Source of the DNA: Bacillus pseudomycoides | GTDB lineage: Bacteria; Bacillota; Bacilli; Bacillales; Bacillaceae_G | NCBI RefSeq assembly: GCF_022811845.1 | Contig: NZ_CP064266.1 | Span: 4,340,001-4,404,000, forward strand | DNA: 64,000 bases | Reading direction: 5' to 3' | Shown here: positions 52,801 to 61,777 of the stretch, in pieces | How the letters are laid out: each line of letters begins with the position of its first letter | Numbering within the stretch: the first letter of the stretch is position 1 | Translations under genes and position numbers: made by a program | The notes under the pieces: generated by a model | The model's input: only the letters and a program-made list of their open reading frames with translations | Database searches by the model: none | Told to the model about the DNA's origin: nothing

Positions 52801-52840
52801 AAAAAAAGACTCACTTTTATAACATAAGTGAGCCTTTTTT
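52801..52840. terminator. Bidirectional terminator
   Basis: GACTCACTTTTAT pairs with ATAAGTGAGCC (a few mismatches), flanked by A7 and T6 runs. Confidence 0.75.
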
Positions 52841-52843
52841 CCT

Positions 52844-52997
52844 TTAAAGCAAAACATATGCAATTGGTGTAATAATCACCAATGTTAAGATTGTTCTTTC
52901 AACATACAAAATAATAAGTTCTGAAACTTTTAATGGTATATCCGTAGATAAAATACATGGAATCGACACCGAGAAAAATAAAATAGATGATACTTAA
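52844..52997 (-). pseudogene. C-terminal fragment of a YjiH/nucleoside-recognition-type membrane protein
   Basis: The minus-strand frame reads SSILFFSVSIPCILSTDIP, then KVSELIILYVERTIL and IITPIAYVLL, stop at 52844. The PCIL...IPLK and ERT..L pattern resembles the end of YjiH-type (Gate-domain) transporters. TAA closes the frame immediately upstream at about 52998. Only about 50 codons are left. The family call is tentative. Confidence 0.45.
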
Positions 52998-53141
52998 TGT
53001 ACATATTCGACTCTAAAGTTGGGAAAATAACAAAACGATTTCTTCCAAAAACAGAAATGTAGCGTTTCAAACTTTGAATCAAACTCCCTTGATACTCTCT
53101 TCCTTTTCAATATGTAATACACTTATAAAAAACCTACAACA

Positions 53142-53189
53142 ATGCATGTAAGTAACTGAATAAGTACGTATTGAATTACTCACATGCAT
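53142..53189. repeat. Long imperfect palindrome
   Basis: ATGCATGT (53142-53149) and ACATGCAT (53182-53189) close a nearly continuous stem that includes AGTAA/TTACT and GAATA/TATT, with loop AGTACG. It lies directly 3' of the uridylyltransferase gene; no U-tract follows. Confidence 0.6.
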
Positions 53190-53208
53190 GAGGAAATATT
53201 AACACCCT

Positions 53209-54030
53209 TTAATTCTTACTCCCTTTATTTTGTCCATGTATAAGATTAAGAAGTTGAATATATTCATCTTCTTGTCCAATATCATATCGATTTCCATCGA
53301 TGATTTTCCCATATACGTTTTTCTTTGTAAGTAATGAATGGATCGCGTCAGTGAGTTGATACTCGCCCCCGACCCCAGGCTGAATGGTTTTTAACAAAGG
53401 AAGAATATCTGGTGTAAAAACATACCGACCAATCACTGCAAAATTAGATGGGGGATTTACTTTCGGTTTTTCAACAATATCTGTAATTTGAATATAATCC
53501 TTTTTTACATTATCCCCTTTTACAATCCCATACTTTTCTAAACTTTCATCCGGTACTGTATGGATACCTATTACACTACTTTTTGTCTCTTCGTATATCC
53601 TAATCAATTGATTTAAAGCTGCTTCTTTATCCGAAATTACGATATCATCTGGTAAAAGTACAGCAAAAGGATCATTCCCTATAAATGTTTCCGCTAGTTT
53701 TATCGCTTCACCTAGTCCTCTTGCATATGGTTGCCTCGTATAATGAATTTGAATATTCGGAATAGAAAATCCTTTTAATAAATATGATTTATCCTCTCTT
53801 TCTAAAAACGCTTCCAATTCTAATGAATAATCAAAATAATCAACTACTAAATTCTTTGTTCTTGAAAGCACAATTAATATTTGTTCAATTCCAGATTTTA
53901 CAGCTTCTTCTACAATATAATGAATCGCAGGTTTATTTCCTATCGGAAACATCTCTTTTGGAACTACTTTTGTAATAGGAAGGCTACGCGTTCCATAACC
54001 AGCAGCTGGAATTATTGCTTTTTTTATCAC
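53209..54030 (-). CDS. galU: UTP-glucose-1-phosphate uridylyltransferase (YtdA/GtaB-like)
   Basis: Makes UDP-glucose from UTP and glucose-1-phosphate. KKAIIPAAGYGTRSLPITK with the nucleotide loop, KPAIHYIVEEAVKSGI, YTRQPYARGLGEAI and the catalytic-site DDIVISD are present. 273 residues is on the short side of the family (about 290). GTG start at 54030 after GAAGGAGCG. Divergent from the UDP-glucose dehydrogenase, whose substrate it makes; this pairs with the spore-coat cluster (YtdA) rather than with the housekeeping gtaB. Confidence 0.92.
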   Translation of the reverse strand: MIKKAIIPAAGYGTRSLPITKVVPKEMFPIGNKPAIHYIVEEAVKSGIEQILIVLSRTKNLVVDYFDYSLELEAFLEREDKSYLLKGFSIPNIQIHYTRQPYARGLGEAIKLAETFIGNDPFAVLLPDDIVISDKEAALNQLIRIYEETKSSVIGIHTVPDESLEKYGIVKGDNVKKDYIQITDIVEKPKVNPPSNFAVIGRYVFTPDILPLLKTIQPGVGGEYQLTDAIHSLLTKKNVYGKIIDGNRYDIGQEDEYIQLLNLIHGQNKGSKN

Positions 54031-54232
54031 GACCCTCGCTCCTTCACCCTATTTACAATAGTATATTCAGTAATCCGTTACCCGCTCATCAATCTATCAA
54101 AAAAAGGCATTTAACTTACCTCTCCCTATCGCTTATCGTATGAATAGGGCTTTTGATATAGCACAAGTCATACTTGTCCACCAATATAATATAAAAGCAA
54201 GTACAAATTTTTAGAAAGGTGAGTGACTTATT

Positions 54233-55522
54233 ATGGACATATGTATAATAGGTTCTGGCTATGTTGGACTAACTTCAGCCGCAGTATTAGCAAATTTAGG
54301 ACATCATGTCGTTTGCTTTGACAAAGATCAAAATAAAATTGATATGCTTCAAAAAGGAGACCTTCCTATTTACGAACCAGATTTACAAGAACTATTATAT
54401 AAAAATAAAAATCGCTTGAAATTTTGTAATGATATTGGACAAATCATTCATCAAACACCAATTATTATGATTGCTGTTGGAACCCCCTCTGCCCCCAATG
54501 GAAAAACAGATTTACAATACATTTATTCTGTTATCGATATACTAGCTCAAAACATAAAATCATATAAAACGATTATCACAAAAAGTACAGTTCCACCTGG
54601 TACGAATGAACTTATTGGTGAAATACTCATAAAAAAAGGGATAGACTCTTCACTTTTTAATATTGTTTCTAATCCCGAATTTCTTCGAGAAGGATCCGCT
54701 GTCCATGACATGCTCTTTCCAGATAGAACAGTGGTAGGTATACAAAAAGACGATACAAAATCGCTTGAAATTATGCAGGAAATATATAAAGATATTAAAG
54801 CCCCATTCTTTCATACAACTTTAAATAGTGCGGAAATGATTAAATACACTTCCAATGCTTTTTTAGCTACAAAAATATCTTTTATTAATGAAATTGCTAG
54901 AATTTGTGACGCATATCAAATTGATATTACGGAAGTAGCAAAAGGAATCGGTTTCGATTTCCGAATTAACCCTCATTTTCTCCAAGCTGGAATTGGATAT
55001 GGTGGCTCCTGTTTTCCGAAAGATTTGAATTCATTAATCTATACAGCGAGAAGCAAACAAGTGGAGCCTCTCATTTTACAAGCTGTACAATCTATTAATG
55101 CCACACAAGTAGACCACTATATTGAAAAAATTAAAAACAAATTAAAAGACCCTAATTTAAACCGAATAACAGTCTTAGGAATTTCCTTCAAACCTCATAC
55201 AGACGATATCCGCTATTCCCTTGCTATTACAATGATTGAAAAATTAATTCCTCTTGGTTACGAAATTCATACCTACGATCCAAAGGCCAATCTTCCTTCT
55301 CCTCTAAAAAAATATGTCACTCAACATACTCATTTGAAATCTTCTATTATTAATTCTGATTGTGTAATCATTGCGACAGAATGGAATGAATTTAAAACAC
55401 TTGATTGGCAACAAGTGAAAAAATTAATGCGAGGAAGTACAATTGTTGATGGTCGTAATTGTATTGAAAAAAATGAAGTAGAGAAATACGGTTTACAATA
55501 TATAGGAGTCGGTCGTCCATGA
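54233..55522 (+). CDS. ytcA: UDP-glucose 6-dehydrogenase (YtcA/TuaD-like)
   Basis: Oxidises UDP-glucose to UDP-glucuronate with two NAD. N-terminal Rossmann motif GSGYVGLTSA, catalytic Cys260 in YGGSCFPKDL, a long central helix and the C-terminal UDP-binding domain with TDDIRYS and DGRNCIE. 429 residues is typical. AGAAAGGTGAG precedes ATG. It overlaps the epimerase gene by four bases, so its product is handed to that enzyme. Confidence 0.95.
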   Translation: MDICIIGSGYVGLTSAAVLANLGHHVVCFDKDQNKIDMLQKGDLPIYEPDLQELLYKNKNRLKFCNDIGQIIHQTPIIMIAVGTPSAPNGKTDLQYIYSVIDILAQNIKSYKTIITKSTVPPGTNELIGEILIKKGIDSSLFNIVSNPEFLREGSAVHDMLFPDRTVVGIQKDDTKSLEIMQEIYKDIKAPFFHTTLNSAEMIKYTSNAFLATKISFINEIARICDAYQIDITEVAKGIGFDFRINPHFLQAGIGYGGSCFPKDLNSLIYTARSKQVEPLILQAVQSINATQVDHYIEKIKNKLKDPNLNRITVLGISFKPHTDDIRYSLAITMIEKLIPLGYEIHTYDPKANLPSPLKKYVTQHTHLKSSIINSDCVIIATEWNEFKTLDWQQVKKLMRGSTIVDGRNCIEKNEVEKYGLQYIGVGRP

Positions 55523-56472
55523 AAATCCTTGTTACAGGCGCAGCTGGTTTTATTGGTTCCCATCTATGTCAAGCATTACTCAAAAACAACTCCTACAATG
55601 TAATCGGGATTGATCATTTCATCGGCCCTACTCCTATTGCATCAAAACATCAAAATATACAACAATCCATAAACAACCCACGGTTTCAGTTTATACAAGG
55701 TGATATTTTAACTACTGATTTATCTAAGCTTTTACAAGATGTAAATATTGTCTATCATTTAGCTGCTATTCCTGGTGTACGAACAAGTTGGGGGAAAGAT
55801 TTCGATCCATATGTGACCAATAATATTCTCGCTACACAGCGCTTACTTGAAGCATGTAAGCATATAAATTTAAGTAAATTTATTCATATCTCTACTTCTT
55901 CTGTTTATGGTGAAAAAACAGGATCAGTTTCTGAAGATTTGTTTCCTACCCCTTTATCACCATATGGTGTGACAAAATTAAGCGGAGAACATCTATGTCA
56001 TATATATCAAACAAACTTCCATATACCAATTGTTATTTTAAGATACTTTACAGTATATGGACCGCGCCAACGGCCTGATATGGCATTTCATAGACTAATA
56101 AAACAAATGTTAGAAGATAACCCCCTTACTATCTTTGGTGATGGAACTCAAACACGTGATTTTACTTATATCGATGACTGTATACGCGGTACCATAGCTG
56201 CGTTAGAAACAAAAAATCGTATAATAGGTGAAATCATTAATATTGGTGGAAAAGAACGAGCATCCGTTTTAGATATCATCTCCTTGCTAGAGAAAAAACT
56301 TGGTAAGACAGCAAAAATACATTTTCTCAAAGCAGTACCTGGAGAACCTAAACACACATGGGCGGATATTTCTAAAGCAGCTTTCCTTCTACAATACTCC
56401 CCTTCCATTTCGTTAGCTGACGGGTTACAAGCAGAACTCAATTATTTAAACCAACTCTACAAAAGAGGTTAA
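55519..56472 (+). CDS. ytcB: NAD-dependent epimerase (YtcB-like UDP-glucuronate 4-epimerase)
   Basis: An extended short-chain dehydrogenase: GAAGFIGSHLC NAD loop, HLAAIPGVR, STSSVYGE, catalytic Tyr-Lys in SPYGVTKLSGE, and RYFTVYGPRQRPDMA substrate stretch. 317 residues. It is the second gene of the ytcAB operon, coupled by ATGA. It most likely turns UDP-glucuronate into UDP-galacturonate for spore-surface glycan, as in the B. subtilis ytdA-ytcABC locus. Confidence 0.92.
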   Translation: MKILVTGAAGFIGSHLCQALLKNNSYNVIGIDHFIGPTPIASKHQNIQQSINNPRFQFIQGDILTTDLSKLLQDVNIVYHLAAIPGVRTSWGKDFDPYVTNNILATQRLLEACKHINLSKFIHISTSSVYGEKTGSVSEDLFPTPLSPYGVTKLSGEHLCHIYQTNFHIPIVILRYFTVYGPRQRPDMAFHRLIKQMLEDNPLTIFGDGTQTRDFTYIDDCIRGTIAALETKNRIIGEIINIGGKERASVLDIISLLEKKLGKTAKIHFLKAVPGEPKHTWADISKAAFLLQYSPSISLADGLQAELNYLNQLYKRG

Positions 56473-56636
56473 TTTTTGAAAATAACATATATATGTACAG
56501 AAAAACTACCCTCTCGAGCAATTAGAAGTGAAATCATCTAAGTTCCAGCATCCAGCTGACAAACTAGAACGTATGTATGGAAAGATTTGTAAAAACAACC
56601 GACCCTCCCCAATCCACATTCAAATAATCTAGAATA

Positions 56637-56671
56637 AAATAATACCCCCTAATTAGGGGGTATTATTTTAT
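56637..56671. terminator. Bidirectional terminator
   Basis: AATAATACCCCC pairs perfectly with GGGGGTATTATT over TAATTA; serves both ytcB and the acidic-protein gene. Confidence 0.9.
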
Positions 56672-56994
56672 TCTTCATCTTCTTCGTCTTCGTCTTCTTC
56701 GTCGTCATCGCCATCTTCTTCGTCTTCTTCGTCGTCATCGCCATCTTCTTCGTCTTCTTCGTCTTCTTCGTCAATTTCTACTTCTTCTTCGCTTTCTTCT
56801 TCCTCTTCTTCTTCGTTAGTGAAATTCACCTCTGACTCATCTACATACTGAAATTCGACTTCTATACCATTGTATGATCCAGATTGAATTGCATCAACTA
56901 AAACTCTTAAAGCTTCCTGTAAATCATTTCCTGAATCAAAATCAAAACCATTTTCAAAATCTAACTTAACTTCTGCTTTTTTCACTTCAGACAT
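56668..56994 (-). CDS. Acidic repeat-tailed protein in spore-coat cluster
   Basis: A 108-residue protein. The first about 60 residues are an ordinary globular piece (KKAEVKLDFENGFDFDSGNDLQEALRV, then VDAIQSGSYNGIEVEFQYV). The remaining about 48 residues are nearly all Glu and Asp, with a tandem EEDGDDDEEDEEDGDDDEED repeat encoded by a repeated CTTCGTCTTCTTCGTCGTCATCGCCAT-type DNA unit. GAAGGAGGGT precedes ATG. The tail should bind cations (Ca, Mn) or basic coat proteins. Position between ytcB and cotS suggests a spore-surface role, which is inference. Confidence 0.7.
   Translation of the reverse strand: MSEVKKAEVKLDFENGFDFDSGNDLQEALRVLVDAIQSGSYNGIEVEFQYVDESEVNFTNEEEEEEESEEEVEIDEEDEEDEEDGDDDEEDEEDGDDDEEDEDEEDEE
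56684..56779. repeat. In-gene tandem repeat coding for the Asp/Glu tail
   Basis: CTTCGTC-type hexamers and a 27-bp unit (CTTCTTCGTCGTCATCGCCAT...) repeat in frame. Copy number is likely to vary between strains. Confidence 0.75.
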
Positions 56995-57079
56995 TTATAA
57001 CCCTCCTTCATTGTAGTTTCATATATATAGTATGTTAAGCAGATATAAAAAGATTGATATACTTGCGGACTTTTTTTCT

Positions 57080-57550
57080 TCATTTCTCTTTCTTTTTAGA
57101 AATTGCAACACCTGCCATTAGCTTTGGAGCTACTGGTTGATTAGGCGCAATGATCTTGATCTTGATTTTTATTTTCGATTTTTCCGGTTCAAGCGGAATT
57201 AAGTCTTCTTTCTCTTCCAACTCAATTATTTCATCCGTTACTTCGTCATTTACTTCATTATTTACTTCGTCATTTACCTTCTCTACTAACTCCTCACTTG
57301 TTGCAATTTCTTGGTTATTATCCACCTCTATTAAATCGACAAATCTAATTGTTGGTAATTCATATAACTCTTCTTCTTTAACAGCTGCTAAATTTTCTAC
57401 TACAGATAATTCATTCAAAACAATATCTTGAGTTTCATTCATCGTTTGTTCATATTCTGAAAGAGCCCATCCCATTGGACCAGGTGGAGAAAAAATAAAT
57501 TTGTCTAGCTCTAGAAGTGGGATCACCATTTTTTCCTGTTTATAGCTCAT
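57080..57550 (-). CDS. CotS-operon protein with Pro/Gly N-terminus and acidic linker, unknown
   Basis: A 156-residue protein from ATG 57550 (ribosome site GGAGGGAAA inside the end of cotS, one base after its stop). N-terminal MSYKQEKMVIPLLELDKFIF then SPPGPMGWALSEYEQT; an Asp/Glu/Asn-rich repeat (NDEVNNEVNDEVTDE); a basic KSKIKIKIKI strand; and a short C-terminal tail. The tight coupling to cotS makes it a probable spore-coat component. No family recognised. The longer frame to 57793 is not supported. Confidence 0.7.
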   Translation of the reverse strand: MSYKQEKMVIPLLELDKFIFSPPGPMGWALSEYEQTMNETQDIVLNELSVVENLAAVKEEELYELPTIRFVDLIEVDNNQEIATSEELVEKVNDEVNNEVNDEVTDEIIELEEKEDLIPLEPEKSKIKIKIKIIAPNQPVAPKLMAGVAISKKKEK

Positions 57551-57551
57551 T

Positions 57552-58610
57552 TTATTTCCCTCCGCTTCCGCTTTTGATTGCATGAAAAATATCCGGAAAA
57601 CTTTGTAGAAATTCCTCTTTTGAATCCTCCAAAGCAATAATATTTTGTAATGCCCAAATATATTTTTCATCAGACCAAGACCTCTTCTGCGCCAAGTAAT
57701 ATTTATGAGCAATCGCACAGAATGAATGCGGAAATGATAACTCTGTCCAAAGAATACGATATTGTTCTTGTGACAATGGGTTCTCAGAATCATACGCCTT
57801 TAACATATGAACAGCAAAATCAGTATCCCAAACTGACATTTTTTTCATTACTTTATTTAAAATAATACGTAAATCTCGAACTGGTAAATCATTTGTAATA
57901 GAATGTAACTCCTTCATAAAAACAGTGTCTTCAAATTCTGTAAATCTTGCTAAAGTAAAATCTTGTTGACAAAAACCTTTTGATGCGATGACTTCCTTTG
58001 TCCATTGGCTATAGTATGGCTCATCAATTTCTTGTAATGCTTTTTTGCCACGCGCTAGCATCTTATCTGCATACTCTAAAAACATTACTGAAAATATATC
58101 ATTTGGAAAAGAAAGAGCAATCCTTTTATTCCCTTCTAATTCTTGTAATTTCCATCTATACAACTTATGCCACTTTCCTAAACGACTTCGTATTTTGCTT
58201 TCTGGTTCTGAAATATACCCCTCGGATGCTCGTTGAAATTTCCCTGCATATATAAGCACCTTTTCTAATTGTTCTTTACTATAATAAATTATTTCCTTTC
58301 CCTGATGTTTATCATATAGTACATATGAATATTCACCAGCCCCAATACAAAAAGCCCCCCTATTCGTCTTATGGATCGTTGTAATTGGCAACCCATTTTT
58401 TAAAAGGTGTAAATGTGCTCCTGCAATAAATAACATTCTTTTCGGATTCATATGTGCTTGTTTTAATATTTTTATCCCTTCATTTGTTTCTACTTCCCAA
58501 GTTGTTCTTCCACTTCTGCTTGATTGTAACTTAATATTATTCGGCTCAAATGGATAAAATTGAAGCACTTTCTCTAAATGTTCATACTCTAATCTAGTTT
58601 CCTCTCCCAA
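57552..58610 (-). CDS. cotS: CotS-family spore coat protein
   Basis: A 352-residue CotS/CotI/YutH-type protein with a kinase-like (APH) fold but degenerate catalytic motifs: instead of HxDxxxxN it has QQDFTLARF. RDLRIILNKVMKK and SVWD are typical of CotS proteins. TTG start at 58610 after GGGTGAGG. Preceded by cotSA (16 bases) and followed by the acidic-linker gene. In B. subtilis CotS is an inner/outer coat protein needing the glycosyltransferase CotSA; expression is from the mother cell late in sporulation. Confidence 0.9.
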   Translation of the reverse strand: MGEETRLEYEHLEKVLQFYPFEPNNIKLQSSRSGRTTWEVETNEGIKILKQAHMNPKRMLFIAGAHLHLLKNGLPITTIHKTNRGAFCIGAGEYSYVLYDKHQGKEIIYYSKEQLEKVLIYAGKFQRASEGYISEPESKIRSRLGKWHKLYRWKLQELEGNKRIALSFPNDIFSVMFLEYADKMLARGKKALQEIDEPYYSQWTKEVIASKGFCQQDFTLARFTEFEDTVFMKELHSITNDLPVRDLRIILNKVMKKMSVWDTDFAVHMLKAYDSENPLSQEQYRILWTELSFPHSFCAIAHKYYLAQKRSWSDEKYIWALQNIIALEDSKEEFLQSFPDIFHAIKSGSGGK

Positions 58611-58626
58611 TTTTCCTCACCCTCTC

Positions 58627-59772
58627 TTACTTCTTTCTAGATACTTCTTCATATACTCCAAGTAAATTCATAGCAACGCGATTCCAACTGAAATCCTTCT
58701 CAACTTTTAATCGTCCAGTTCTTCCCATTTGTTCGCACTTACTTCTATTATTTAATAGATTAATAATCTTTTCAGCATATACATCCGGGTTCTCGAAGTC
58801 GTGTACAATATAACCATTTTTCCCTTCAACGATTACTTCTGGATTACCACCTCGGTTACTTGTAATAATAGGCAACCCTGCAGCCATCGCTTCATAATGC
58901 ACCCTAGCTAGCGGTTCTTGCCACTGAGAAGAACAAACAAAAAGATCTGACATCGCATAAAGAACCGGTATATCCTTCGGCTTTACGAATTTAATAAAAG
59001 TTACATGTTCTTTATACATAGCTCCTAATGTATACAAATGCTTCACATAATTATTTACGTTATCATCCCCAAACCATTTTGACCCAATAAAAACCATCAT
59101 AATATCTGGGTGCTGTTCAATAATTTTGGGAAGTGCTTGTAGTAAAATATGAGGCCCCTTTACTTTACTCAATCGACCAACAAATAAAACTACTTTTTTA
59201 TTCTGTAAATTTAACTCTTTTTGAACATAGCTTCTCACTTCTTTACCCTTCGCTGTCCAAGCAGGAGTATACTGATTTAAATCTACACCCGAATATACTG
59301 TTTTCGTCTTATTTTTCGCTGCCGGGAAACGTGAAGTAATTGTCTTACCAATATAATCACTTACTGTTACAATTTTTGAAACGGCTGAAAGACATGCTTC
59401 CCCTTCCTCATCACTTATCTTTTCATATGCAAACATCTCATTATGCACACTTAATACAAATTTTGTTTTTGGTGCAGCATCATATAAAACTTTCATCCAG
59501 TTTGGACGATTACATAAATGAACTACATCATAATTTTCCTTGCTTATATGTTCAACAATACGAGGAACATACTCATCTTCCGAAAAACGTATATACCGAA
59601 CACCTTCTCTTTTTTCAAAATCTTTCAAATCCGGATCATTTATTGAAATAATTGTCACATCTTTGCCTTTTGATGCAATAATAGAAGCAACGGAATCCAT
59701 ATAAATTTGAATGGCTCCTCCTCGTATTGCTGGTACGGGTAGTTTTTCAGTAGATATGATTGCGATTTTCAT
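58627..59772 (-). CDS. cotSA: Spore-coat glycosyltransferase CotSA (GT4 family)
   Basis: A 381-residue GT4 glycosyltransferase. N-terminal acceptor domain STEKLPVPAIRGGAIQIY, and a C-terminal donor domain VLFVGRLSKVKGPHILLQAL, VHYEAMAAGLPIITSNRGGNPEVI, where the E-x7-E retaining motif lies. GGAGGGTTAACG precedes ATG. First gene of the cotSA-cotS operon. It presumably adds the uronic-acid sugar made by YtcA/YtcB to a coat or crust glycan (inferred from the locus). Confidence 0.92.
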   Translation of the reverse strand: MKIAIISTEKLPVPAIRGGAIQIYMDSVASIIASKGKDVTIISINDPDLKDFEKREGVRYIRFSEDEYVPRIVEHISKENYDVVHLCNRPNWMKVLYDAAPKTKFVLSVHNEMFAYEKISDEEGEACLSAVSKIVTVSDYIGKTITSRFPAAKNKTKTVYSGVDLNQYTPAWTAKGKEVRSYVQKELNLQNKKVVLFVGRLSKVKGPHILLQALPKIIEQHPDIMMVFIGSKWFGDDNVNNYVKHLYTLGAMYKEHVTFIKFVKPKDIPVLYAMSDLFVCSSQWQEPLARVHYEAMAAGLPIITSNRGGNPEVIVEGKNGYIVHDFENPDVYAEKIINLLNNRSKCEQMGRTGRLKVEKDFSWNRVAMNLLGVYEEVSRKK

Positions 59773-59985
59773 ACGTTAACCCTCCATTTCACAAAAAATA
59801 CAACCCTCTTCAACATATGTTACGAAAAATCTCTTACCGTTGTGAGTAATCGAACACCCTTTTCCAAATTCAATACACAAAATAGGTAAAAGCTCTACTT
59901 TTTATCCTTAAAGGCGAATGGCTAGAACAACCAATTGTCTTGTACCATAAAGTAATAAGAGAATGTATAAAGGATGGTGACACAT

Positions 59986-61038
59986 TTGGAAAAACACACG
60001 GAAGAAGCAGAATATATATTATCACCTGAAGAGGAGAACAAATTACTAACATTAGCTGAAACAATGATTCAAGATTGGAATATTACTGTAAATGCAATTG
60101 AATTAATACAAGGGGGACAACTTGCGTTAGTATGGAAAATTCATACACCGGATGGACCAATTTGTTTAAAAAGAATTCATCGCCCAGAAAAGAAAGCGTT
60201 ATTTTCTATTCATGCACAAGATTATCTTGCAAAAAAAGGAATGCGTGTTCCAAGTATTATTCCTAACAAAAATAATCAGTTATACACAAAACATGGTCCA
60301 TTTTTATTTGTCGGATACGAATGGATTGAGGGAAGACCTTTCGAACTTACAATGCAAGAAGACCTTGAAATGATTATGAAGGGATTAGCTGACTTTCATC
60401 TTGCGTCTATTGGTTACAAGCCGCCACCAGGAGTGCCTATTTTCACAAAACTCGGACGTTGGCCAAACCATTATATTAAGCGATATCAACAAATGGATAT
60501 TTGGAAAAACTTAGCTGCAAGTACTAAGGATGATCCATTTTCACAATTGTACTTAGCTGAAATTGATCCTTTTATTCTAGAAGCAAAACATACACTTCAG
60601 CGACTATTAGATTCTGAATATACAGCATGGACAAATCAATTACAAACAAACCCTAACCTGTGCCATCAAGATTACGGTACAGGAAACTCTCTCCTTGATC
60701 CAAACAATCAAATTTGGGTAATTGATTTAGATACCGTTTCTTTTGATCTTCCAATTCGTGACTTGCGTAAAATGATTATCCCTTTATTAGATACAATAGG
60801 AGTTTGGAATGAGGATCAATTTAATATTATGATTAACGCTTACGAATCAATTTCCCCTCTAACAGCTGAACAAAAAAAGATCATGTTCATTGATATGCTA
60901 TTTCCATATGAACTTTACGATGTAATTCGTGAAAGATACGTTAGAAAATCTCCTCTTCTTGCAGATGAACTTGCCGAAGCTATGGAATATGAGAGAATAA
61001 AATCAACAGCTTTAAATGCTTTAATTGAGAAATTTTAA
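59986..61038 (+). CDS. CotI/CotS-family spore coat protein
   Basis: A second CotS-family protein, divergent from cotSA. Unlike cotS it keeps most APH-like residues: LCHQDYGTGNSLL (catalytic Asp, Asn) and VIDLDTVSFDLPIRDLRK. So it may be an active kinase, as shown for CotH-type coat kinases (a different family) and proposed for CotI. Several starts are possible: ATG 59974, GTG 59977 or TTG 59986; the AAAGGATGGTGA site best fits TTG 59986. About 350 residues. Confidence 0.88.
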   Translation: MEKHTEEAEYILSPEEENKLLTLAETMIQDWNITVNAIELIQGGQLALVWKIHTPDGPICLKRIHRPEKKALFSIHAQDYLAKKGMRVPSIIPNKNNQLYTKHGPFLFVGYEWIEGRPFELTMQEDLEMIMKGLADFHLASIGYKPPPGVPIFTKLGRWPNHYIKRYQQMDIWKNLAASTKDDPFSQLYLAEIDPFILEAKHTLQRLLDSEYTAWTNQLQTNPNLCHQDYGTGNSLLDPNNQIWVIDLDTVSFDLPIRDLRKMIIPLLDTIGVWNEDQFNIMINAYESISPLTAEQKKIMFIDMLFPYELYDVIRERYVRKSPLLADELAEAMEYERIKSTALNALIEKF

Positions 61039-61085
61039 TATCTAATCATATATTATCTAACCATCCTATTTTTCATAGATTACAA

Positions 61086-61624
61086 CTATATCAAAACAAT
61101 CACTTTCTTCATTAAAATAGAATCTCTTCGGTATCCGTAACGGAGTTTATGGCGCAAGCACACCTTTTTAACAGTCTGCTCTATTTCACTTATAGAAACT
61201 TGTGCTGTGTTTAGCCAACGATAGAATGTTGATTGTGGTAAACCTAATACTTTACACAGTTCTTTTACGGTCATTTTATCTTCCACTTCATTCCATAGCT
61301 GAGCTACGATAACTGGGTTCAACTCCTTTCGATTTCCAGGTACTTTTTCCATACAAGTAGTTGAGCTTCTAAGAGTTTGTTTTCCAAACGTAACTGCTCT
61401 ATTTCACTTAACTCTCGAGGTCCTTTTCCATAAGAATACTGTTTACCTACAGGTTGTTGGAAACGATGAGTTTGATCTGTATGATACCAGTTCATCCATC
61501 TTTTAATTTGACTTACATTTTTAATCCCTAATGTTTCCATAATGATTCGATTAGAATAACCTTCCTTTTTCATTTCAACGACTTTCCACTTTATTTCTTC
61601 TGGATAATGAACTCTTTTCTTCAA
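61086..61624 (-). mobile_element. IS3-family insertion remnant (orfA plus 5' part of orfB)
   Basis: orfA (61319-61624, 101 residues) is complete: KKRVHYPEEIKWKVVEMKKEG helix-turn-helix and a leucine-zipper region (LSEIEQLRLENKLLEAQL). orfB begins by -1 frameshift near 61330-61350 (KELNPVIVAQLWNEVEDK..., TFYRWLNT, CLRHKLRYGYR), but stops after about 88 residues, well before the DDE core. The upstream side has the hairpin at 61628-61680 and a candidate inverted-repeat end TGACCCCCATTAATGG near 61692-61707. Inactive. Confidence 0.8.
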
Positions 61625-61627
61625 ATG

Positions 61628-61680
61628 AAAAACACCTCCATTTAATTCACATTTAGTATGCGAATTAAGGAGGTGTTTTT
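61628..61680. terminator. Hairpin in the IS3 leader
   Basis: AAAACACCTCC..TTAATTC pairs with GAATTAAGGAGGTGTTTT. The 3' arm on the minus strand includes the orfA ribosome site (GGAGGTG), so it could both block read-in transcription and hide the site, as known in other IS elements. Confidence 0.6.
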
Positions 61681-61777
61681 TTCATATCCCATTAATGGGG
61701 GTCACTTTAAATATGTAATAGGCTCTTTTTACTATTATTTATTTGGTACCAAAGTCAAACCAAATTGTATGTCTACA

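Noticed and set aside
56684..56779. Regular repeats suggesting a CRISPR array
   Set aside because: The units are in-frame codons for Asp/Glu with no spacers of constant length.
57551..57793. N-terminal extension of the protein at 57080-57550
   Set aside because: It overlaps cotS in another frame, while a strong ribosome site serves ATG 57550.
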